DNA from: Closterium sp. Naga37s-1
Lineage: Eukaryota > Streptophyta > Zygnematophyceae > Desmidiales > Closteriaceae
DNA length: 64,000 bases
NCBI GenBank assembly: GCA_947471745.1
Contig: CANJKZ010000263.1
Span: forward strand, 1,222,501-1,286,500
Direction of reading: 5' to 3'
Shown one piece after another: positions 42,577 to 51,900 of the stretch (position 1 is its first letter; each line of letters begins with the position of its first letter). The notes under the pieces were generated by a model. It was not told where the DNA came from and ran no database searches. It saw nothing but the letters and a program-made list of their open reading frames with translations. The translations under genes and the position numbers were made by a program.

Positions 42577-43275
42577 GTATCGTCGTCATCATGCCCGGTG
42601 CTGTTCTCACCGGTGATTGCCATGGCTCATTCATGCCAACACCGAGAATTGCAGAGTAGTAGCTAGAGAGAGAGAGCCTGCCACGAGGGATTTAGAGAGC
42701 CTGCTGAGAGGGATGGTTCCGAAAGGGATGGAGAGCAAGAATGAAAGATTCACGAGACCCCCTGCATGGGGTGGCTAAGCGGACTGCCCCAGCACGCCCT
42801 TGCATGTTGAAACGGATACGGCTTATCACTCGCCCACTGGGCCACTGGGTGTGTTTGTGCGTATCCAAGGTCAGAAATGATAAGTGTTGGCTATCCTCAG
42901 AGACAACGATACATTGCATCAGCTGGGACAGCCAATCAGTTTGCACCGTTGTGCCAACACTGCCCAAAATCACCCAGTTCAGCTGTATCTGGTCGAGCCG
43001 CAGGGTGGCGTCGGTGCACAGTGGGTACCTGAATTATGACCGCGTGCCAAACATCGAGAATCACGGAGTTTTCGGTTTCAGGGTCATCCCCGATACAACA
43101 CTGGCTCGTCAGTGTCGTCAAACTCAAAACACTAATTAATCGGTGTTTGAAAGCAAAAAACACTGAATCATCGGGATCGTTCAAAACAAAAGGCTGATAC
43201 ATCAGGGTCACTACAAAAAAGAAGGGTAAAACTTCAGGAAATCGGGTAAAATTCCTGACTTTTGAGGCCCTGGCG
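42577..43275. other. Intergenic region between hAT pseudogene and gypsy F
   Basis: No supported gene. 43060-43220 has the ACACTGA..ATCGGG short repeats also seen at 35530-35650. Confidence 0.4.
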
Positions 43276-43790
43276 TCAGCCCCAGCGGCGACAGCCCGTT
43301 TCATCATGATGGCGTTGACGTGGACTGTTGAAGACTCAGGCGACTGCCAGCGAGGTAGTTCGACCCAGTTACCGCTACTTCGTACAGTGCAGCTACCCGT
43401 TGACCAGTCAATTCGTGGGTTGTAACGTCGCAGCCAATCATGTCCCAGTAAACTGTTCCGCCCATCCGGTGTCGTAGCGAGCATTTCCTATGTAAACCTG
43501 AAATTTCCCCCGCAACTGACTTTTTCTCTCTTCAATTTCTCCCGTATGGCCAGAGGCGTGCCGTCAATTAAGCGTGCGTCTATCTCCGGTAAACACCGAC
43601 TAAGTGTCAATTGCAGCTTCCGTGTGGTCGCGGTATTAACTAAGCTGTAACTTGCTCCTCGGTCTATAAAAATCTTTACTGCTGCTCCTTGTACTTTTCC
43701 GTGAATCAGTATTGGGCAATCCGTAGATGTACCCTCTTTATTCATCTGAGCCCGATCGATAGCGTGAATCGGTACTGTGACTCGGTGAGG
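43276..43790 (-). pseudogene. Gypsy F protease
   Basis: KIFIDRGASYSLVN replaces the G1 motif FVDGGAS, so the protease motif reads DRG. A stop at 43488-43500 follows GGNFRFT. The downstream part LLGHDWLRRYNPRIDW is intact. Confidence 0.75.
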
Positions 43791-43969
43791 GTCGGTGAGG
43801 TTGGGCAAGCAGGTTGTCTCATCAGTAATTGGACCTCGGTCCCCGAGGGCGATGTCCGTAGTAGGACCCCAGTCTCTGAGACATATGTACATATGATACA
43901 TATGATAATATGTATCGGCCGGTCCCCGAGGGCGATGTCCGTTGTAGGGCCCCAGTATTGGTCGGCGTA

Positions 43970-44896
43970 GGATGTCGATTGTCTCCGCTAGCGCGAGAAT
44001 CTCGTTGAAATTTGATAGCCCACGAAGCATTATCTCATGCAAAATGTCTGGCTTCAGTACACCGACGTAACGGTCCACTCGCTCTGCCTCGTGCATGTAG
44101 CGGACCTGTTCGCACAGAGCGAGAAAACCGCTGGTGCAGTCTTGAACCGATCGGAGCTGCCGCCAAGTGCGCAGATTCTGACGCGCCGAGATAGAAGCCG
44201 CAATCGGCTCGAAGCGCGCCCGAAGCCCTGCGCACCACGCATCCCACGTGCTGTATTGGGCTGTTTTGCATAACAACTCCAAGTAACGGCCGGCCCTGTG
44301 GGCTCTTTCGCTTGCGACGGTGGCTCGTAGGCGCGTGGCGACGCTACGATAACTCGCCACCAGTCCATGGCGGGGCCCCGTAGCAGCAAAACCGCATATC
44401 TGATCTTCGCTGCGTCCGAGATGACGTAGTTTACGCTGAAGAAGACATCGTGAAGACCTACGACTGAACTGTCGGACCTCCGTGCATATCTGAACTGCGG
44501 TTTGAGCGGCATTGGCTCGTGGAGTTCGTCGTTGTCCGCAGACGCCGCAAATCCGACGTGGCGACGGCCCTCGCGAGGCGTATTCACGGTCGGAACGGCC
44601 CTGGCTCTCGTCATGCCAGGCATTGACCGGGCGGCGCCATCACTCGTTGCGCCTGAGCGCTGTCCCACGCTGTCATGCTGTGACGGTGTGCCGGAAGAGA
44701 TGACGATTGGTTCATCCGTTTGTGCAGGTGCATTTTCAGGTGCCTGTGTTGGTGCATGTGCGTTCGTCGCTGATTGCCGGCGGGTGGCGTCAAGTTCCGC
44801 CGTGAGCGTCGCGACTTCAAGTGCCGAATTTTCGAGTTGGTGCACGAGACGATCGAGCTGTTCCTGCGTCAACGTGGCGACGTTGAATTCGGCCAT
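43970..44896 (-). pseudogene. Gypsy F gag
   Basis: Starts at the ATG 44896 (MAEFNVATLTQEQLDRLVHQ, a predicted coiled coil) and continues to GPAMDWWRVIVAS, then a shift near 44350 moves the frame to ASYRSVATRLRA...YLELLCKTAQYSTWDAWCAGLR and MLRGLSNFNEIL. DWW and WDAW blocks are typical of gypsy capsid. The end is joined to a local repeat (CCGAGGGCGATGTCCG twice, 43845 and 43925). Confidence 0.75.
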
Positions 44897-45067
44897 GGCG
44901 GGGGTGTCGGGCGAGCTCAGCGAGAGCCTCGGTCGTGGCCGTGCGTGCTTACAAGAGAGCACTTCGAGCGGCGGTGCTTGCTCGCTGAGAGACGTCTTCC
45001 CCCTCCAAAAAATGGAGATAGTGGGGAAGCGAAGGTGTGGGTGCGGTCCGAGGCTCTGATACCAAGT

Positions 45068-45506
45068 GTTACGAGTGCAATCGAGCAAGCGAGCGAGAAC
45101 TGCACTATCGAAGCAAAACAGTACAATGAGCGAAGGAATGAGCGAGAGCTAAATAACAGTGGTAACGGTAACGAACTGTGGGTGACGCGCGACGGGTCTG
45201 TGACTGAGGTTGGGACTGATGTCGGGAAGTGTCAAAGCGGAGGCCCAGAGCGCGGGTTACCAGCCGAGCCGTGAGGTTGGGCTGCGACGGGCGAGGTGGC
45301 GGGAAATAGTCGAGGCGAGTGTCGCAAGTGGTAACGGTGCTGACTGTGGTGAGAAACAGTAATGTACGCGCTAAGCAGGGATGCGGCGTAAGGGAAAGGA
45401 AATTACCTTACAGCTTATATAGTTCTGCTTATGCCTTCGCTAAATGAACTGTTTTGCTTCGATAGTGCAATTCTCTCGCTCGCTCGCTCAATTGCACTCG
45501 TAACGC
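45068..45506. repeat. Inverted repeat made of gypsy F LTR ends
   Basis: TGTTACGAGTGCAAT...AAAACAGT (45068-45123) recurs as its reverse complement at about 45448-45504 (ACTGTTTTGC...CTCGTAAC), with about 325 bp between. The second copy lies outside the LTR border at 45412, so it is a fragment of another LTR in opposite orientation or a rearranged end. Confidence 0.75.
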
Positions 45507-45956
45507 CCTACCACATCTCCCTCCAACCCTGCTCCCTATCAATCGCACCACGTCACTCACCCCGCTTTCCACATCAGCCAGCCGGTCAGCCAGTCAGTTG
45601 TCTGAAGGGTTCCTTCCTCCCCTCCCTTTTTCCTCTAGCTGGTCAGTGTCCGTGCTGCTCTTTGCTGTTCTCCGCACGACCTCGCGAATTCCTAGTTCCT
45701 GCTTGCTATTCCTTTTCCTCCCGAATTTCCTGCTTGCTTCTTTTGGAAAACTCTTTTTCGTCCAGAATTTGCGCGCTCGCAGAGAGCATACCGAGGCTCT
45801 ACCGAAACCCGCGCGTTATTTCGACGTTATACGGGCGCGTATTATTCGGGCGTTGTTCGGGTGTTACTCGCGTGTTATTTGGATGCTATTCGGCCGCTAT
45901 TCGCACGTTATTCGGGCGTTATTCGCGCGTGACTATTTTTTTTCTCGGGAGCAACC
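45507..45956 (+). promoter_or_regulatory. Promoter/5' leader region of the acyl-activating enzyme gene
   Basis: Pyrimidine-rich to 45740, then 45815-45935 is a degenerate tandem repeat of TTATTCGGGCG/TTACTCGCGTG words (about 11-12 bp, roughly ten units) ending 20 bp before the ATG. No confident TATA box. Position suggests 5' UTR or core promoter. Confidence 0.45.
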
Positions 45957-48900
45957 ATGACGAGTCCTTTCGATAACGACGCGCTTCCTCGAAACGCGGC
46001 GAATTACGCTCCGTTGACTCCGTTGACTTTCATCCGCCGCGCCGCCGACGTGCACGGCGACCGATGCGCCGTGGTGTACGGCGACCAATCGTGGACGTGG
46101 CGCCAGACGTACCGTCGCTGCTGCAAACTCGCGTCCGCGCTGCGCCGCCGCGGCATCGGGAAGAACGACACGGTCCGTCCATCTGTCTGTCGAGTCTGGT
46201 TTGTGTTTCCAACGTTATTCGATCGGGGGAAGCCGCAAACCCCACCATAAGAGGTTACTATGTCCTTTGATGTGTTGTGCCGAACGAGGCCGGCTCCGCG
46301 TGGCTGGTGGCCGGCTCCGCGTGGCTGGTGGCTGGCGCCGCGTGGCTGTGGCACCGCGCAGATCCAAGAGGCCGTTGCCCAGCAGCGCCGCCTCGTGGCG
46401 CGTGGACCTGCTCCCAGCAACGCCGCCCGAGGCAGCATCTCGTGTCCGCGCTTTTCCTCCCCAATCCGCAATCCATGTTCTTCCCCTTTCCATCCACCAT
46501 GCGTTAAGTCCAGCACCCAATCCGCCCTCCCGCCACTCCCTCCCAGCCCCGTCCTGGCATCTCGCAACACTGAGCGCCGTCAACACGCAGGCACCTCTAC
46601 TCCCCATGTCATCACAGCACCCCCCTCACCCCGATACCACCACAACACAACCACCCTCAACCCCAACCCTCCCTCCGCTGCTTCTTATCTGTCCCTCCAG
46701 GTAGCAGTGCTAGCGCCCAACCTACCTGCTCTTTATGAAGCGCATTTCGGAGTGCCCATAGCGGGCGCTGCTCTCAACGCCATCAACACGCGCCTGGACG
46801 CCCACACCGTTGCCCTCATCAATCCTCCCAGTTCCCCCACTCCCCCTCTCCCCATTCTCCCCCTTCTCCCCCGAGGTTTCAGTGCTGGCACCTAACGTTC
46901 CTGCTCTTTATGGAGCGCATTTTGGTGTGCGTATGGTGGGTGATGTTCTCAACGCCATCAACGCTCATCTGGACGCGCGTAATCTCGCTCGCATCAATCC
47001 TCCCACTTCCCCCCTCCCCCTCTCCCCATTCCGCCCCAGATTTCAGTGCTGGCGCCCAATGTGCCAGCTCTTTATGAAGCACACTTCGGAGTGCTCATGG
47101 CGGGCGCTGTGCTGAACGCCATCAACACGTGCCTGGACGCGCGCACAGTTGCCCTCATCCTCATCCCCTCTCCCTTCCCGCTCTGTCCCCCTTCCCCCAC
47201 TCTGTGCCCCAACCCCCAGGTGGCAGTGCTAGCCCCCAACATACCTGCTCTGTATGAGGCACACTTCGGAGTGCCCATGGCGGGAGCCGTGCTGAACGCC
47301 ATCAACACGCGCCTGGATGCCCGGACAGTCGCCCTCATCCCCCCGTTAACCCCCGCCCCAGGTTTCAGTGCTGGCGCCCAATGTACCAGCGCTCTATGAG
47401 GCACACTTCGGAGTGCCCATGGCGGGCGCCGTGCTGAACGCCATCAACACGCGCCTCGACGCCCGCACAGTCGCTCTCATCCTCGCCCACGGCTCTGCCC
47501 GCCTTGTCATGGCGCACCGCTCCCTGGCGCCGCTGCTCACTGACGCCCTGCTGCTGCTGCCGGGCCTATTTAGGGAGAAGGGGCGTGTGTCAGGCATGCC
47601 GCAGGTGGGTGGTGCTGATGGCTATGATGTGTGATGTGTCATGTGTGAGGTGTCATGTGTGATGTGTGATGTGTCATGTGTGATGTGTCATGTGCCATGT
47701 GTCATGTGCCATGTGGCAGTGTGCATGCTGCAGCTGCATTTGCTGCTGAGTCAGGATCGATTGAAAGCAAACTGAACCAGGTGTACTTGCGTGCTTCTCC
47801 TCTCCTCCTTCTTCAAGGCCTGGGGGAGGGCCGAGCATGATACTTGTTCTTGTCGAATGGTCTTTCATTGATTAAAGCATTGGGATACAACAATAAGGCA
47901 GAATGGTGGGTACAGCAAAACACAGATGTCGACTCGAATTTCACCCCGACCCGAGCATGAGGCTTGTGCAAACTATTCTTACTCGAGCATGAGGCTTGTG
48001 CAAACTATTCTTACTCGAGCATGAGGCTTGTGCAAACTATTCTTACCCGAGCATGAGGCTTGTGCCAACTATTCTTACTCTCGCCGTTCTTCTTCTTGCT
48101 GTCCCCATCTATGCTCCCTGCGCTTCCATCACCGCAATTCGTATTGTTGCAGCTGTTCTCTCTAAGGGCTCTATAGAAACAGAGCTGACTTGTGAGTCGA
48201 CTCAAAAGTCAACTCGTATGGTTGCAGCTGTTCTCTGAGAGCAAACGCCTGCGACAAGATTAGCTTGTCGTCCCCATCTCCCCGTGCTTGTGTATGTGCT
48301 GCCCTGCTGTGTTTTGAGTCGACTCAAAACACGATCCATCTCCTCGTGTTCGTGCATGTACCCTGCTCTGCCATCTCCCAATCCTCCACTACCACCCGCC
48401 CTTTCCTTTCCAGGTTGTCATCATTGAAGATGACGAAGAGCCGTCTGATCAGAGCGATCCAGGTGGCAGCGCTGCTGACGTGGCAGCCCTGGCCGCATCC
48501 CTCAACAGAGGAAGGGGAGGGGGAGGGGTCAGGGGAAGAGGAGGGGGAGGGGAGAGGGGGGGAGTGGTGACGTATGAGGAGCTCGTGGGGGAGGGTGATG
48601 AGCGTTATGAGTGGGAGTGGGAGGGTGGAGAAGAAGGCGGGCAGGGCGAGGGCAGGAGAAGGGGGGTGGTGGAGGATGAGTGGGATGCCATTGCACTCAA
48701 CTACACGTCTGGCACCACTGCTCAACCCAAGGTACAGAAGGGGAGTGTAAAGGGGGGCGGGAGCGATGACGTATGAGGAGCTAGTGCGGGAGGGGGACGA
48801 GCGATACGAGTGGTAAAGGGGAGGAGGGGAGGGCGGCCAGGGAGGGGTTAGGGGGTGGTGGAGGATGAGTGGAATGCCATGGTACACAACTATATACGTT

Positions 48901-51900
48901 AAATTCGAGTCAAAAGTCACATCAGGTACCACCGCCCACCCCAAGGTGTGCTGCCCTCTCCTCGCATGCCCAACCTGCTCTTCCTTTTGCCTTGCATGGA
49001 CTTGTCCTCGCCAACAAGCTGCTTGCCACCTGGCACTTGCCTTCTGGCACTTGCCACCTGGCACTTGCCACCTGGCACTTGCCTCCTGGCACTTGCCTCC
49101 TGTCACAGTGTCACCCCTCTGCCCAACCTGCTCGCTTAAACCCTACCCCACTCGCTCTGCCTGCCTGACTGTGCCCTGTGCTTGCCTTTGTCGTGCCTCT
49201 GCAACTCCCCTCTGTTGCCTCTCGTGTCACTCTGCTGCTGCTTCCATTGAAACTCTTCCCCCCACACCCGCCCCCCGCCCTGCCTCAGGGTGCGGAGCGC
49301 ACACACAGGGGAGGTACTAGCAGCTCTTGCCGATGTGCTCTCATGGGGGGCTGAGTACCCTTCCCACTGTGCCCCTATCTTGCCTCTCTGCCACTTCCCG
49401 ATGGTTTCCCCGTGCGCTCCCCTTTCCCCTCCCCGCTTCCCACTGTTGATGAAGCTTTTTTTCCCCCTCCCCTCATTCTCTCTTTCCCCTCTCCCAGGGT
49501 GTGGTGTGCACACATAGGGGCGCGTACCTATCAGCCCTAGCGAACGTGCTAGCGTGGGGCCTGCATGCACTGCCAGGCGGGCAGCACTCCGTGTACCTGT
49601 GGACGCTACCTCTCTTGAAAAAACTTTTCCTCGCCTCCGCCCACTCTCTCTCCCCCATGTTCCCCCCTTTGCCAGGGAGTGGTATGCACACACAGGGCAG
49701 CGTGCCTATCAGCCCTGGCCAACGTGCTAGCATGGGGGCTGTATGCCGAACCAGGCGGCCAGCGCCCCGTGTACCTGTGGACGCTGCCTCTCTTCCTGAG
49801 GCTCTCCCCCCACTCTCTCTCCCCTTTTCGCCATTCCTCCAGGGCGTGGTATGCTCGCACAGGGGCGCGTACCTATCAGCCCTAGCGAACGTGCTAGCGT
49901 GGGGGCTGCACGCGCTGCCAGGAGGACAGCGCCCCGTGTACCTGTGGACGCTGCCTCTCTTCCACTGCAACGGCTGGACCTACCCCTGGGTGCTCGCCGC
50001 TGTGGCTGGCACGAATGTTTGTTGCAGGGAGGTATGTGGAGGGGCAGAGTGAGGTGTATTGGGGGGGTGTGTGTTGCAAGCAGGTGTGGCCTCTCTTCCA
50101 CTGCAATGGCTGGACCTACCCCTGGGTGCTCGCCGCTGTTGTTGGCACCAACGTGTGCTGGAGGAAGGTGTGTGGCGAGGTCGGGTATGGTATGGTGGGG
50201 TGTGCCACAGTGGGCTCTGGCATGGTGGGTCGCGGCACGGTCGGGCGTGGCACGGTCGGGTGTGGCATGGAGGGGTGTGCCGTGGTGAGGTGTGGCGTGG
50301 AGGGGTGTTGTGTGGAGGGCTGTGGAGTGGAGGGGTGTGGCGTGGAGGGGTGTGGCTTGGTGGGGTGTGGCTTGGTGGGATGTGGCTTGGTGGGGTGTGG
50401 CACGGTGGGGTGTGGCTGGTTGTTAGCCAGGCGCGCAGTTTTTTTTAGCATACTTTTCCTAATGACCGTGCGGCTGGCTAACAACTGGCCCATGGAGGTC
50501 AAGACTTTTGGCGAACCGAATTACGACTTCTCGATGGCACGCACTTATTTGTGCTGCGCAACGTCCTCCTGGTCTGGGCTTCTCACAGGAATCCTTCCAC
50601 GCTACCCTACTCTCGGCCAAGATGGAAGACGAGCTTCCATGGCTGTCCGATCTTCGTCGTTTCCGTCGGCTGAAGGATCCATACGACGGGTCCTCCTACT
50701 CTTCGAAGCTCGGTCTTCCGGTAGTGGCTGAGGGTGACCCCACCTCTGAGCGCATCCCTGCTGTGCTCTGGTTCCTGATGACTAGGAACCAGCGCTGCTG
50801 AATCTTTTCTGTCACTCCTGCACGGAGTGTTCCAGCAACCACCGCGTCGCTGACCATGCGTGTGCTTCGTGCTCACCCGCCGGCAGCTCCTTTCCATCAA
50901 GCACATCATTTTGGTGGCTCATCAGGATATATACATATACAATAAATTAGGTTTGGAGTTGAGCCACCAAAATGGTGTGCTTATTGGGAAGGCGCTGCCG
51001 GCAGGTGAGCACGAAGCACGCATGATCACTGATGCGGTGGTTGCTGGAGCACACTGTGCAAGAGTGACATAATAGATTCAAAAGCGTTGGCTCCTACTCA
51101 TCAGGAAGCCAGATCACAGCAGGGATGCGCTCGGAGGTGGGGTCACCCTCAGCCACTACCGGAAGACCGAGCTTCTAAGAGTAGGAGGACCCGTCGTATG
51201 GATCCTTCAGTCGACAAGAATGGCGAAGATCGGACAGCCACGGGAGCATGTCTTCCATCTTACCCACGAGTAGGGTAGCGCAAGAAGCCCAGACCAGAAG
51301 GACGTTGTGCAACACAAATAAGTGCATGCCATCGAGAATTCGTGATTCGGTTCGCCAAAAGTCTTGACCTCCATGGGCCAGTTGTTAACCAGCCGCACGG
51401 TCATCCTCCGCTTTGTGTTATGCCGCATTCGTGCTGATCTTCCTTCTTCATCCACACACCCTCCTCTCCTACACATGCTCCTTCCCTTCCCTTTTCGTCA
51501 GTTGACTGCAGCCAGCATCTTCTCTCTCATCCCTGGCCACCGAGTGACACACATGTGAGCAGCATCTGTCGTCCTCTCCTTCCTCATCCACGCACCCAAC
51601 TTCCGCACCCATTCCCCCCACCACACTAGGTGACAGCAGCCAGCATATTCTCACTCATCCCTCGCCACCGAGTGAGACACATGTGCGCCTCTCCTGTCGT
51701 CCTCCCCTTCCTCATCCACGCACCCTCCTCTCTCACCCAACCCCCTCCCCACCTACCTCGCAGTCAGCATCTTCTCTCTCGGTCCCCGGCACCGCGTCAC
51801 CCACATGTGTGCCGCGCCCGTGGTGCTCTCCTTCCTCATCCACGCCCCCGACTCCCCCACCCACCCCCCTCACCCCCACTCCATCAGGTCACAGCAGCCA

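Larger units (their letters stand above)
43276..45412 (-). mobile_element. Gypsy F: 3'-truncated gypsy element related to G1
   Basis: LTR 45068-45412 (TGTTACGAGT...CCTTACA on the plus strand) followed on the minus strand by CTTGGTATCAGAGCC. Gag, zinc-knuckle-less spacer and protease follow; RT and integrase are absent because the copy ends at 43275. The internal path TDPHRVTVPIHAID...NKEGT closely parallels G1 upstream of its protease. Confidence 0.85.

Noticed and set aside
46004-46895. Open frames around 46004-46895 on both strands as separate genes
   Set aside because: They overlap ligase exon 1, intron 1 and exon 2 copies and have only Pro/Ser/Arg-rich composition.
46701-47604. Mutually exclusive alternative exons for ligase exon 2
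   Set aside because: Only the last copy has a donor; the other four cannot be spliced in as complete exons, so classic exon choice does not fit.
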